A stretch of 64,000 nt of DNA from Brevibacillus_H sp041920465 (GCA_041920465.1 JBHGXW010000010.1:1-64000), one strand, 5' to 3'. Counted from the first letter of the stretch, positions 9,107 to 17,736 are shown. The notes: a model not told the origin generated them from the sequence alone. Translations and numbers: made by a program.

Positions 9107-9122
9107 TGTGACTTTGATCACA
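9107..9122. promoter_or_regulatory. FNR box (TGTGA-N6-TCACA)
   Basis: TGTGACTTTGATCACA is a perfect match to TGTGA-N6-TCACA, the binding consensus of Bacillus FNR. It lies 102 bases upstream of fnr. A minus-strand -10-like TATAGC at 9082-9077 would put the box centre near -44, close to the -41.5 of class II activation. The box also lies upstream of the SRP RNA promoter, but SRP control by FNR is not expected. Confidence 0.75.
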
Positions 9123-9166
9123 AGAGGGGGAACAGCAGTAATTGGCTGCAATTTACTCTTTTCTTT

Positions 9167-9192
9167 TTGACCAAAAGAGTGTATACTACAAT
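9167..9192 (+). promoter_or_regulatory. Probable SRP RNA promoter
   Basis: TTGACC at 9167-9172 and the -10-like words TATACT (9182-9187) and TACAAT (9187-9192). The spacing to TACAAT is 14, shorter than ideal, so the exact -10 is uncertain. Transcription would start near 9194-9200. Confidence 0.45.
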
Positions 9193-9194
9193 CA

Positions 9195-9275
9195 AGGCAA
9201 CAGAAAAGCCGCGAATCTGGTCAGGTCCGGAAGGAAGCAGCCATAAGTGGATTTTTTCTGTGTGCCGACCTACAT
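9195..9275 (+). ncRNA. ffs: Signal recognition particle RNA, short bacterial type
   Basis: The universally conserved SRP apical domain is present: GGTCAGGTCCGGAAGGAAGC followed by AGCC (about 9219-9242). The flanks pair (GGCA with TGCC, CAGAAAA with TTTTCTG), making one long hairpin that binds Ffh for co-translational membrane targeting. The promoter lies close upstream and no room remains for an Alu domain, so this is a short form of about 80-120 bases, unlike the roughly 270-base scRNA of B. subtilis. The ends are approximate; the primary transcript likely runs to the terminator at 9287-9317. Confidence 0.92.
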
Positions 9276-9286
9276 AGTGAATCAAG

Positions 9287-9317
9287 CCCTTTCTACGGTG
9301 GTAGAGAGGGTTTTTTT
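9287..9317 (+). terminator. Terminator of the SRP RNA
   Basis: CCCTTTCTAC pairs with GTAGAGAGGG around GGTG, then seven T. Confidence 0.9.
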
Positions 9318-9410
9318 ATCTGCAACGTTCGTCTGCCGGATGGGTTGCTTTTGGCGGCAAGGAAACTGATAATATGAATAAGAGAATGTATGTTTGGGTG
9401 AGTTCCCCGG

Positions 9411-10445
9411 ATGAAAAAGTTTATTCATATGGATATCGATGCGTTTTTCGCCAGTGTAGAGCAACTGGATCATCCTGAATATCGCGGGAAGCCTGTTATC
9501 GTCGGAGGAACCGGCAATCGCGGAGTAGTAGCCACGTGCAGCTACGAAGCGAGAAGATACGGCGTCCGTTCGGCCATGCCGATTGCCTTGGCAAGAAGGA
9601 AATGCCCAATGGGAATTTACTTGCCTGTCCGTTACCGCCGTTATGAAGAAAAATCGGCTGAAATAAGAGCAATTTACTCAGAGTATACGGATTTGTACCA
9701 ACCGGTTGGCCTGGATGAGGCGTATCTGGATATGTCCGATTACGAAAACGTAATTCCAGCCGCCCGCGAGATCAAGGAACGGATCAGGCGGGAGACAGGC
9801 CTTACCTGCAGCATCGGAATAGCTGGTAATATGTCGCTTGCCAAGATTGCCAGCGATTTGAAAAAGCCTGACGCATTTGTCGTCATTCGTCCGCATCAGG
9901 TTCTGGAAATACTGCGTCCGCTGCCTGTCGGTGTCATCCACGGAATCGGCAAAAAATCGCAGGAAATGCTGGCGCGCCGGGGAATCCGTACGGTTGAAGA
10001 TTTTTGGAGCTTGCCTCTGCAAGAAGTGATTCGTCTGTTTGGCAAGTATGGCAGGAAATTGTATCAGTTGGCTCGCGGTGAAGATGACAGGGAGATCGAG
10101 ATGAATCGGCCGCTCAAATCACTTAGCCGTGAAACAACCTTGCCGTTTGATGTGACGGAACGGGATTTTGTTTTTAGAGTTGCCCGTGAGCTGCTGCAAG
10201 AAGTAAGCGAGGATGTTCAAAAGGAAGGATTGCATCCGCAGACACTCACCCTGAAGATTAAATACGGTAACTTCACTCAGCGCACGAAGCAATGCCGGGT
10301 GGAGAATCCAAGCGAGTGGGAAAGGTCTTTGGAAGAGTTGGTGGACGCTTTTGATTATGCGAGCGGAATTCGCTTGGTAGGCGTCGCTTTTTCCAACTTT
10401 TTGCCGGCAGGCAGCAGCCACTTTGAACAATTGCGCTTCTTTTAA
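9411..10445 (+). CDS. dinB: DNA polymerase IV (Y family)
   Basis: Error-prone translesion polymerase of 344 aa, normal for DinB. The catalytic acids are visible: Asp8 in HMDIDAFF and Asp102-Glu103 in GLDEAYLD. The steric-gate region DAFFASVE, the fingers motif CSYEARRYG and the little-finger domain (about 235-344) are present. It ends in QLRFF, a clear beta-clamp binding pentapeptide. The ribosome site before the ATG is weak. No LexA box was recognised in front of it. Confidence 0.95.
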   Translation: MKKFIHMDIDAFFASVEQLDHPEYRGKPVIVGGTGNRGVVATCSYEARRYGVRSAMPIALARRKCPMGIYLPVRYRRYEEKSAEIRAIYSEYTDLYQPVGLDEAYLDMSDYENVIPAAREIKERIRRETGLTCSIGIAGNMSLAKIASDLKKPDAFVVIRPHQVLEILRPLPVGVIHGIGKKSQEMLARRGIRTVEDFWSLPLQEVIRLFGKYGRKLYQLARGEDDREIEMNRPLKSLSRETTLPFDVTERDFVFRVARELLQEVSEDVQKEGLHPQTLTLKIKYGNFTQRTKQCRVENPSEWERSLEELVDAFDYASGIRLVGVAFSNFLPAGSSHFEQLRFF

Positions 10446-10532
10446 CGAATATTATTTCGAAATTTAAAGCTCCGTCCGACAGAGCGTTCGCTGTTGCCGA
10501 GCGGGTCATCTTACAGTTTAGGGGATGAAAAG

Positions 10533-12455
10533 ATGAATATTTTAACCGTGGAGGGTGTATCAAAAAGTTTCGGTGAGAAGGTGTTGTTTCAGGATATTTC
10601 GTTTGCCATTCCGGAGGGACAGCGTATTGGGGTCATCGGGGTTAACGGAACGGGAAAATCGACGTTGCTGAAGATTATCGCCGGAAAAGAGACAGCCGAT
10701 TCAGGCAAGGTAATTCATCCCGGGCAATACCGGATTGAATATCTGCCGCAAACTCCTGAATTTGATCAGACGTCAACCGTACTGGATCAGGTGTTTTACG
10801 GTGACTCGCCATTGATGCGGGCGATTCGCGGCTATGAGAAGGCCGTGTTGGAGTTGGCACAAGATCCGCATAATGAACAAAAACAGCGGCAACTGCTCCA
10901 CTTCCAGCAGCAGATGGATGCATCTGACGCCTGGGACGCCAATACGCAGGCGAAATCTATCCTGACCCGTTTGGGGATCACCCAATTTCAGCAGGCAGTG
11001 GGAGAGTTGTCAGGCGGCCAGCGCAAACGGGTTGCCATGGCAAGGGCATTGATTCAGCCGGCTGACCTGTTAATTTTGGACGAACCGACAAACCACATTG
11101 ATAACGAGACGGTTGAGTGGCTGGAAGAGTACCTGTCGCGTTTCAAAGGCAGTCTGCTGTTGGTTACTCACGACAGGTACTTCCTTGATCGTGTTACCAA
11201 TCGGATTCTGGAGATTGATCGGGGCAAGCTGTACAGCTATGAGGGCAATTACAGCGTATTTCTGGAGAAAAAGGCTGAACGCGAAGAACAGGAAGCAGCG
11301 TCAGAGAGTAAACGGCAGAATTTGCTGCGGCGCGAACTGGCTTGGCTTCGCCGGGGCGCCAAAGCGCGAACAACCAAGCAAAAAGCCCGGATTCAAAGAA
11401 TTGAAGATATCCAGGCCAAAGAAACCAACGCTCCTGCCGCAAAGCTGGAAATGGCCATCGGATCGTCCCGTTTGGGCAAAAAAGTGATTGAATTGGAAAA
11501 CGTAAGCAAGAGTTTCGTTGACCGTACGCTGGTCCGGGATTTCAGCTATATTGTCGTTCCGCAAGACCGGGTTGGAATTATCGGGCCCAACGGCAGCGGC
11601 AAAACCACGCTTTTACAAATGATCGCAGGCCGCTTGCAGCCTGATGCCGGTTCGATTGAGACCGGAGAAACGGTGAAACTGGCTTACTACACCCAAGAGA
11701 GCGTTGAGATGAACGAGCAGCTGCGGGTTATCGATTATATCAAGGAAGCGGCTGAAGTAATTCGCACTGTCGACGGACAAGTGATTACAGCGTCACAAAT
11801 GCTGGAGCGTTTCCTCTTCCCTCCTCATCAGCAGTGGACACCGATTGCCAGACTGTCAGGGGGAGAGCGGCGCCGGTTATATCTTTTGCGCACCCTGATG
11901 AGCGAGCCCAATGTTCTATTGCTGGACGAACCGACGAATGATCTGGATATTCAGACGCTGTCGGTTTTGGAAGATTATCTGGAGCATTTTCCCGGTGCCG
12001 TGATTACGGTTTCCCACGACCGCTATTTCCTCGACCGTACCGTAGACCGTCTTTTCGTATTTGAAGGGGATGGAGTGATTCGACAATTCACCGGAAGTTA
12101 TTCCGAGTATCTGGAGCTGAAGCGAACAGAAGACGCAGCGCAGGCAAAAGCTTCCCAAGAGGCGGCAAAACAAGCCAAAGCGTCGGAGAAGGCTGTATCT
12201 GGCCGTGGGCAAAACCGTACCAAGCGTCTCTCCTACAAGGATCAGAAGGATTGGGACGAGATTGAAGGACGGATTGGCGAAGTGGAGGCGAAACTGGCTT
12301 TGGTCAAAGAACAAATTGCCGCTGCGGGCAGCGACTTTGAAACGGCTCAAAGGCTTTATGAAGAGGAACAGCAGCTTTCTGCCACACTGGAACAATTGGT
12401 GGAACGGTGGGCAGAGCTGTCGGAACTGGTGGAAGAGATCAATCGGGGAAATTAA
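10533..12455 (+). CDS. uup: ABC-F ATPase, Uup type with C-terminal coiled coil
   Basis: Soluble twin-ATPase protein of 640 aa without membrane segments. First cassette: Walker A GVNGTGKST (near 36), signature LSGGQRKR, Walker B LLILDEPTNHID. Second cassette: GPNGSGKTT, LSGGERRR, LLLDEPTNDLD. A charged linker joins them, and a C-terminal coiled coil covers about 565-640, as in Uup. ABC-F proteins act on the ribosome. The start at 10533 has GGGGATG upstream; the 13-residue longer frame from 10494 lacks a ribosome site. Calling it Uup rather than an antibiotic-resistance ABC-F rests on the C-terminal domain. Confidence 0.88.
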   Translation: MNILTVEGVSKSFGEKVLFQDISFAIPEGQRIGVIGVNGTGKSTLLKIIAGKETADSGKVIHPGQYRIEYLPQTPEFDQTSTVLDQVFYGDSPLMRAIRGYEKAVLELAQDPHNEQKQRQLLHFQQQMDASDAWDANTQAKSILTRLGITQFQQAVGELSGGQRKRVAMARALIQPADLLILDEPTNHIDNETVEWLEEYLSRFKGSLLLVTHDRYFLDRVTNRILEIDRGKLYSYEGNYSVFLEKKAEREEQEAASESKRQNLLRRELAWLRRGAKARTTKQKARIQRIEDIQAKETNAPAAKLEMAIGSSRLGKKVIELENVSKSFVDRTLVRDFSYIVVPQDRVGIIGPNGSGKTTLLQMIAGRLQPDAGSIETGETVKLAYYTQESVEMNEQLRVIDYIKEAAEVIRTVDGQVITASQMLERFLFPPHQQWTPIARLSGGERRRLYLLRTLMSEPNVLLLDEPTNDLDIQTLSVLEDYLEHFPGAVITVSHDRYFLDRTVDRLFVFEGDGVIRQFTGSYSEYLELKRTEDAAQAKASQEAAKQAKASEKAVSGRGQNRTKRLSYKDQKDWDEIEGRIGEVEAKLALVKEQIAAAGSDFETAQRLYEEEQQLSATLEQLVERWAELSELVEEINRGN

Positions 12456-12503
12456 AATACCCATAGTATTTTGCCCGATTTCCTACCGATAGAACTAGAG
12501 TTA

Positions 12504-12512
12504 TGGTATAAT
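12504..12512 (+). promoter_or_regulatory. Extended -10 promoter of the ykpA-like gene
   Basis: TGGTATAAT is a perfect extended -10 element, 45 bases before the ATG. No good -35 is seen. Confidence 0.65.
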
Positions 12513-12557
12513 TAAAGACTAATGGAGTTTTTTAACCAAAGAAAGGAAAATAAGAAA

Positions 12558-14174
12558 ATGATTCATGCTAACGGCGTTACGTTGCGATACGGAAAACGCG
12601 CGCTTTTCGAAGACGTTAACATCAAGTTTACACCAGGTAACTGTTACGGTTTGATCGGTGCCAATGGTGCTGGAAAATCAACCTTTCTCAAAATCTTGTC
12701 CGGTGAAATCGAACCGACCAACGGCGAGGTCATTATTTCTTCCGGTGAGCGAATCGCTGTCTTAAAGCAGAACCACTTCGAATTTGACGAATATGAAGTG
12801 TTGAAAACGGTCATTATGGGGCATGCCCGTCTTTATGAGATTATGGAAGAGAAGAACGCTCTTTATATGAAAGAGGATTTCTCTGATGAGGACGGGATCA
12901 AAGCGTCTGAGCTGGAAGCCGAGTTTGACGAGCTGAACGGTTGGATGGCTGAATCGGATGCTGCCGAGCTTCTGATCGGACTTGGAATTCCCAAAGACCT
13001 GCACGAGAAGAAGATGAAAGATTTAGACGGGAATCAAAAGGTTCGTGTACTGCTTGCCCAGGCGTTGTTCGGCAACCCTGACAACCTGCTGTTGGACGAA
13101 CCTACCAACCACTTGGATCTGGAATCGATCGAGTGGCTGGAGAACTTCCTGATGAATTACGAAAAGACTGTCATCGTCGTCTCCCACGATCGCCACTTCT
13201 TGAATAAAGTGTGTACGCATATCGCCGACATTGATTTTGGCAAAATTCAAATCTATGTGGGCAACTACGACTTCTGGTACGAATCCAGCCAATTGGCTCT
13301 GCAGCTTGCAAAGGACCAGAACAAGAAGAAAGAAGAAAAAATCAAGGAACTGGAAAAGTTTATCGCAAGGTTCAGCTCCAACGCGAGTAAGGCGAAGCAA
13401 GCAACGTCCCGCAAAAAGATGCTGGACAAGATTACGCTGGAAGACATTAAACCATCTTCCCGCCGTTATCCGTTCATCAACTTCAAACCAGATCGTGAAG
13501 CGGGCAAGAATATTCTTAGTATCGAGAATCTCTCGAAAACGATTGATGGCGAGAAAGTGCTGGATCGCATCAGCTTAACCGTAAACAAAGGAGACAAAAT
13601 TGCGCTGGTCGGACCTAACGGACACGCCAAGACAACTCTGTTCAAAATCTTGATGGGCGAGCTTACACCGGATGAGGGTGAATTCACTTGGGGTGTCACA
13701 ACTTCCCAGGCGTATTTTCCGAAAGATAACTCGGAGTATTTCAACGTAGAGTTGAATTTGGTCGACTGGTTGCGCCAGTTTTCCAAAGAGCAGGACGAAA
13801 CGTACATCCGCGGTTTCTTAGGCCGCATGCTCTTTTCAGGAGAAGAATCCTTGAAAAAAGCAAGCGTTTTATCCGGAGGCGAAAAAGTTCGTTGCATGCT
13901 CGCACGCATGATGTTAAGCGGCGCCAATGTCCTGTTATTTGACGAACCAACCAACCACTTGGATTTGGAATCCATTACCGCTTTGAACAACGGCCTGATC
14001 GACTTCGACGGAACCATGCTGTTCGTCTCGCACGACCATCAATTCGTCCAAACAGTGGCGAATCGGATCGTTGAGATTACGCCGAAGGGAATTATTGACC
14101 GCAGCATGACATTTGACGAATATTTGGAGAACGAAGACATCAAGCAGCTTCGTCAGTCAATGTACGCTGTCTAA
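12558..14174 (+). CDS. ykpA: ABC-F ATPase, YkpA/YbiT type
   Basis: Second ABC-F protein (538 aa, the size of B. subtilis YkpA and E. coli YbiT). Cassette 1: GANGAGKST, then DGNQKVRV in the signature place, and DEPTNHLD. Cassette 2: GPNGHAKTT, where His-Ala replaces the usual Ser/Ala-Gly before Lys, then LSGGEKVR and DEPTNHLD. The YbiT group shares such a Walker A variant. The linker between the cassettes (about 245-320) is rich in Lys and Glu. It probably works on the ribosome like other ABC-F factors. It has its own promoter and terminator, so it is not in an operon with the uup-like gene. Confidence 0.9.
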   Translation: MIHANGVTLRYGKRALFEDVNIKFTPGNCYGLIGANGAGKSTFLKILSGEIEPTNGEVIISSGERIAVLKQNHFEFDEYEVLKTVIMGHARLYEIMEEKNALYMKEDFSDEDGIKASELEAEFDELNGWMAESDAAELLIGLGIPKDLHEKKMKDLDGNQKVRVLLAQALFGNPDNLLLDEPTNHLDLESIEWLENFLMNYEKTVIVVSHDRHFLNKVCTHIADIDFGKIQIYVGNYDFWYESSQLALQLAKDQNKKKEEKIKELEKFIARFSSNASKAKQATSRKKMLDKITLEDIKPSSRRYPFINFKPDREAGKNILSIENLSKTIDGEKVLDRISLTVNKGDKIALVGPNGHAKTTLFKILMGELTPDEGEFTWGVTTSQAYFPKDNSEYFNVELNLVDWLRQFSKEQDETYIRGFLGRMLFSGEESLKKASVLSGGEKVRCMLARMMLSGANVLLFDEPTNHLDLESITALNNGLIDFDGTMLFVSHDHQFVQTVANRIVEITPKGIIDRSMTFDEYLENEDIKQLRQSMYAV

Positions 14175-14211
14175 ACGAAAACGAACGACGACACAGCCAG
14201 AAGGACTTGAG

Positions 14212-14236
14212 AAACCACCTGAACGGGTGGTTTTCT
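14212..14236 (+). terminator. Terminator after the ykpA-like gene
   Basis: AAACCACC pairs with GGTGGTTT around a short loop, followed by TCTT. Confidence 0.75.
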
Positions 14237-14258
14237 TACTTACGGGAAGGTTTTCATA

Positions 14259-14287
14259 TTGACATTATGTATTTTCCGTGTAAACAT
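14259..14287 (+). promoter_or_regulatory. Promoter of mnmA
   Basis: TTGACA (14259-14264) followed after 16 bases by TAAACA (14281-14286). About 50 bases of leader remain before the mnmA ATG. Confidence 0.65.
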
Positions 14288-14344
14288 GTTAAGCTAATGG
14301 GGAAACCCATTATAGATTGCGTAAAAGAAAAGAGGATCGGAAAG

Positions 14345-15445
14345 ATGAAAAGACCAGAAGATACACGGGTAGTTGTTGGAATGTCCGGTGGCGTCGATTC
14401 CTCTGTTACCGCATACTTGCTGAAACAACAAGGATATGATGTCATCGGGGTCTTTATGAAAAACTGGGATGACACGGATGAATTCGGCCATTGTACCGCA
14501 GAAGAAGACTTCCAGGACGTCAGACGGGTTTGCGACCAGATCGGCATTCCATATTATACCGTTAACTTCGAAAAAGAATATATGGAAAAAGTGTTTCAAT
14601 ACTTCCTGGATGAATACCGCAAGGGACGCACTCCCAACCCGGATGTCATGTGTAACCGTGAAATCAAGTTTGGCGAGTTCTTAACCAAAGCAATGAGCCT
14701 CGGTGCCGATTACGTGGCAACCGGTCATTATGCCCGCGTGGAGTTACGCGACGGAGAGTATCAATTGCTGCGTGGAGCAGACGAGAATAAAGATCAAACC
14801 TACTTCCTGAATGCCATTGGCCAAGAGCAGCTTTCCAAGACGATGTTTCCGATTGGACACTTGCCCAAGAAACAAGTGCGCGAAATCGCCGAACAGGCAG
14901 GATTGGCTACGGCCAAGAAAAAAGACAGCACAGGCATTTGCTTCATCGGTGAACGCAATTTTCGAGAGTTTCTCCGGACTTATCTGCCGGCAACACCAGG
15001 CCCGATCGAAACGGTTGACGGCATGGTCATCGGTCAGCATGAGGGATTGATGTATTACACGTTGGGACAGCGGCAAGGCTTGGGGATCGGCGGTGGAATT
15101 GGCGGCGGTGAGCCGTGGTTTGTCGTTGATAAAGATCTGGAGCGCAACGCATTGATTGTAGCGCAAGGTTCCACTCATCCCAGACTCTTCTCAACCGGCT
15201 TGATTGCCACCGACGTGAACTGGATCAGCAAGCAAAAGCCAGATCAAGCATTCACCTGTACGGCGAAATTCCGTTACCGTCAGCCTGACCAAGGCGTAAC
15301 CGTACGTCCGTTGGAAGGAAACCGCTGTGAAGTGATCTTTGACCAACCGCAAAAGGCGGTAACACCCGGACAAGCTGTCGTCTTCTACGATGGGGAAATC
15401 TGCCTGGGCGGCGGAACGATTGATACCGTCTACAAAAACCAATAA
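14345..15445 (+). CDS. mnmA: tRNA-specific 2-thiouridylase
   Basis: Puts sulfur on U34 of Lys, Glu and Gln tRNAs, using ATP and a sulfur relay. Length 366 aa, as in other Bacilli. The ATP-binding PP-loop is at about 13-18 (GMSGGVDSS). The catalytic cysteine pair is in PDVMCNREIKF and STGICFIGER. The start at 14345 follows AGAGGATCGG; an ATG at 14207 in frame would add 46 residues lying over the preceding terminator and this gene's promoter. Confidence 0.96.
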   Translation: MKRPEDTRVVVGMSGGVDSSVTAYLLKQQGYDVIGVFMKNWDDTDEFGHCTAEEDFQDVRRVCDQIGIPYYTVNFEKEYMEKVFQYFLDEYRKGRTPNPDVMCNREIKFGEFLTKAMSLGADYVATGHYARVELRDGEYQLLRGADENKDQTYFLNAIGQEQLSKTMFPIGHLPKKQVREIAEQAGLATAKKKDSTGICFIGERNFREFLRTYLPATPGPIETVDGMVIGQHEGLMYYTLGQRQGLGIGGGIGGGEPWFVVDKDLERNALIVAQGSTHPRLFSTGLIATDVNWISKQKPDQAFTCTAKFRYRQPDQGVTVRPLEGNRCEVIFDQPQKAVTPGQAVVFYDGEICLGGGTIDTVYKNQ

Positions 15446-15455
15446 ACAGAGCATA

Positions 15456-15503
15456 AAAAAAGAGGAGCGTTGGTTCATGATAAGAACTGACATCCTCTTT
15501 TTT
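15456..15503 (+). terminator. Terminator of mnmA
   Basis: AAAAAGAGGA pairs with TCCTCTTTTT. An inner helix GTTGGTTC/GAACTGAC lengthens the stem, and a T run follows. Confidence 0.8.
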
Positions 15504-15620
15504 TTGCGCGTAGCTTACCCTTTTGCCCAGGAGATTCGATTATCGATAAGACGACACTCTGAGAGCTCGTCAAGCTGGTAGATCCTTGGCTAACCATGGT
15601 AAAATCAACTCAGGGAAAGA

Positions 15621-15648
15621 TTGCCAAGGTAAATGGTCAAGATAGAAT
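15621..15648 (+). promoter_or_regulatory. Promoter of the small membrane protein gene
   Basis: TTGCCA and TAGAAT with 16 bases between them, just upstream of the reading frame at 15672. Confidence 0.5.
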
Positions 15649-15671
15649 ATAAGAGAGTGAGTTGTTTTAAC

Positions 15672-15869
15672 ATGATGAATTTTGGCGCGCCAGGACTTTT
15701 CGCTCTGATTCCAATGCTTGTCATGTTGTCGTTTTACGTATTTATCATCTACTTTCTAATCAGTGTGTTAAAGTTTATGAAAACAAAGGACCAGCATGAT
15801 GAGGAACGAAATCAGCAACTTCAAAAATTCATTCAACTCCTGGAAAAAAATTTAGCCGACAAGGATTAA
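15672..15869 (+). CDS. Small single-pass membrane protein, unknown function
   Basis: Protein of 65 aa: a hydrophobic segment at about 7-38 followed by a charged, coiled-coil-like tail rich in Lys, Glu and Gln (KTKDQHDEERNQQLQKF). The two ATG codons at 15672 and 15675 are both possible; GAGAGTGAG lies upstream. No family was recognised. It stands alone with its own promoter. Confidence 0.6.
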   Translation: MMNFGAPGLFALIPMLVMLSFYVFIIYFLISVLKFMKTKDQHDEERNQQLQKFIQLLEKNLADKD

Positions 15870-15920
15870 AAGACACGTCATTTGTTGAAGGATCATTCGT
15901 AACCTGACAATGGAACGTTT

Positions 15921-15929
15921 TGCTATAAT
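15921..15929 (+). promoter_or_regulatory. Extended -10 promoter of the Lin0512-family gene
   Basis: TGCTATAAT, a perfect extended -10. A CTGACA word lies 14 bases upstream. Confidence 0.65.
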
Positions 15930-15989
15930 TACGGTAGATAAAAGAGAACATGAAGCTGCACCCAACTTCGAAAATAGGAGCGAATTAGA

Positions 15990-16349
15990 ATGGAAAAAGT
16001 AATGTTTATTGAAATCGGAATGGGAATTGACCTCCATGGACAAGACGTGACCAAGGCATCTGTCAGAGCCGTTCAAAATGCGATCCATCATAATTCAATG
16101 CCTGGCTTGCGATCTGTCCTTCCTGATAACGACATTAATAACATGAAAGTGAATGTAAGATTAGCAGTTCCCGCCGACAAGGAAAAGTTAGACTTGGATG
16201 CAGTTAAAAGAGAATTGCCTTACGGTCAGGTGTCGTTTGAAGTGATAGAGGGAGGAATGCTTACATCCAGCGGTGTTGTCCTCGCAGACAAAGAAGATAA
16301 AAACGACCTCGCATATGTAGTGATAGCATCAGTTGAAGTTGGTTATTAG
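15990..16349 (+). CDS. Lin0512 family protein
   Basis: Soluble protein of 119 aa. It starts MFIEIGMGIDLHGQDVTKA after a short lead and contains MPGLRSVLPDNDINNMKVNV, typical of the Lin0512 family, whose members are around 115 aa and of unknown biochemical function. AGGAG lies 9 bases before the ATG. Flanked by its own promoter and a bidirectional terminator, so it is monocistronic. Confidence 0.8.
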   Translation: MEKVMFIEIGMGIDLHGQDVTKASVRAVQNAIHHNSMPGLRSVLPDNDINNMKVNVRLAVPADKEKLDLDAVKRELPYGQVSFEVIEGGMLTSSGVVLADKEDKNDLAYVVIASVEVGY

Positions 16350-16389
16350 TCAGGCCCATTGTACGATAAACAAGATAGCCGAACCATAA

Positions 16390-16440
16390 AAAAGATGAGA
16401 AGATGTCAGACTGAACGAATATCCTCTCATCTTTTATTTT
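16390..16440. terminator. Bidirectional terminator
   Basis: AAAAGATGAGA (16390-16400) pairs with TCTCATCTTTT (16425-16435). A/T runs on both sides serve the Lin0512 gene on plus and the DUF4870-like gene on minus. Confidence 0.8.
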
Positions 16441-16476
16441 TTGGAACCTAATGACAGCTTGAGTCGGGTGGTTTCT

Positions 16477-16785
16477 TTATCTCAGGAACGAACCGATCAC
16501 CGGGTAATGGAACGGACGATCCTGCAGCGCATAGAAAATACCTTTGATTGGATAATAGAAAGCCACGATGAAAAATACGATCAAAAACGGAATGCCAATC
16601 AAAAGGAAAGAGAGAACGGCAGAAATCCAAATGAAGATACTGATGACGATATGAAAGATGAGGGCTTCCATCGCCAAATTCTTAAGCTCCTGTTCTTTTA
16701 TCAGCAACCAGACTACCAGCGGAACCAGGATTGGAGCAAAAAACGTGCTTGCATGCGTAATCACTTTGATACCTTTTGAATCCAT
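16477..16785 (-). CDS. DUF4870-like membrane protein
   Basis: Membrane protein of 102 aa with three hydrophobic segments (about 12-30, 40-62 and 64-86). The pattern SKGIKVITHASTFFAPILVPL followed by an EALIFH stretch and YPIKGIFYALQDRPFHYPVIG fits the DUF4870 family (YvlA-like in Bacilli). Function unknown. Its ribosome site is weak (GAGCGATG region). Confidence 0.7.
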   Translation of the reverse strand: MDSKGIKVITHASTFFAPILVPLVVWLLIKEQELKNLAMEALIFHIVISIFIWISAVLSFLLIGIPFLIVFFIVAFYYPIKGIFYALQDRPFHYPVIGSFLR

Positions 16786-17034
16786 CGTTCATCGCTCATT
16801 TCTTTAAATTTTCTATTCTGAATAATGCTTCTCTTTCATTTTATACAGCAGCCTGACAATCAAACAATAGGCGGGAGCAGGAGACGGGTTCCGACTCGGG
16901 AAGGAGTTTTCCTGTCAAAACGAATCGAAAAATAAACGAAATGTTTGTGATTTTTTTGTGAACATTTTGCTCATAATAGATTAAACTAGTAGCAGAAGGA
17001 TTTAATCCTCTATACGTTAGGCGGTGAGCCAGGA

Positions 17035-17217
17035 ATGTTTCAATTCAGCCTGTTTGTCATTGGATTGGGGATTGCCTTTGGTTATGCGATGAATTCCTAT
17101 TGGTTCCATGCTTTTAACACGGTTATCGCCGATATTTTTTATATCAGCTTTACCTTTATGATGTCGAAGTTAAGTGATCTGGAAAATATGGATGACGACG
17201 AGTCTACCATAGATTAG
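17035..17217 (+). CDS. Small membrane protein, unknown
   Basis: Protein of 60 aa with a hydrophobic first half (FSLFVIGLGIAFGYAMNSYWF) and an acidic tail (NMDDDESTID). GGCGGTGAGCC precedes the ATG. No family recognised. Its last 14 bases overlap the end of the convergent DUF2269-like gene. Upstream DNA has a TTGTGA repeat and a CATAAT word, but the spacing is not good enough to call a promoter. Confidence 0.5.
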   Translation: MFQFSLFVIGLGIAFGYAMNSYWFHAFNTVIADIFYISFTFMMSKLSDLENMDDDESTID

Positions 17218-17635
17218 GCTTCAGTACCATCAGAAATAATAGAATCAGCATGATGAAAATATAGCCTGCTGTCGCATTCGTCAATCGCTTGATTAAGCCT
17301 GAGCGGTCCTGCCCGGTTTGCTCCAATTGGTTGAGAATTGGCGTAAAAGCGCGTGCAATAAAAAACAAGGTTCCCATAATAATGATGAATGTGGCCAACA
17401 GCCAAGAGTTTTTCCATCCCCAGCCCCCCATCCACATAAGCAAAAGGCCAGTTGTGACAAGTACATGTCCGGCGTGTTTGATACCCCATACAATCGAGCG
17501 GAAAACATCAATAAGTACTAGAATTTTCGTCTGGTCTGCCTCACGCATTTTGTTGATCATCGGAAGAAAGATCATCACGGGTCCGATGGAAACGACGACA
17601 CTAACGATATGTAAATACAAAATCCACTGGTACAT
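17204..17635 (-). CDS. DUF2269-like integral membrane protein
   Basis: Protein of 143 aa with four hydrophobic helices (about 5-25, 52-72, 78-98 and 122-140). Early His and the pattern LYLHIVSVVVSIGPVM resemble DUF2269/CopD-like four-helix proteins, in which histidines may bind heme or metal. GGAGG lies 8 bases before the ATG. Assignment is by general pattern, so it is moderate. Confidence 0.65.
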   Translation of the reverse strand: MYQWILYLHIVSVVVSIGPVMIFLPMINKMREADQTKILVLIDVFRSIVWGIKHAGHVLVTTGLLLMWMGGWGWKNSWLLATFIIIMGTLFFIARAFTPILNQLEQTGQDRSGLIKRLTNATAGYIFIMLILLFLMVLKPNLW

Positions 17636-17669
17636 GTATTATCCTCCAAAGTTGCAATAACCAAGCCAA

Positions 17670-17710
17670 AACAGTGTAGCTCCCCGAAGGATGAGCCTAC
17701 ACTGTTTTTT
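17670..17710 (-). terminator. Terminator of the ASCH gene
   Basis: AACAGTGTAG (17670-17679) pairs with CTACACTGTT (17697-17706). On the minus strand the stem is followed by TTTTGG; on plus by a longer T run, so it may work both ways. Confidence 0.7.
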
Positions 17711-17736
17711 TAATAAGAATTTGAAGTCTCGGTAAC

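Noticed and set aside
16945..16977. FNR-like or promoter element before the small gene at 17035
   Set aside because: TTGTGA occurs twice, but no TCACA half site follows and the distance to CATAAT is 21 bases.
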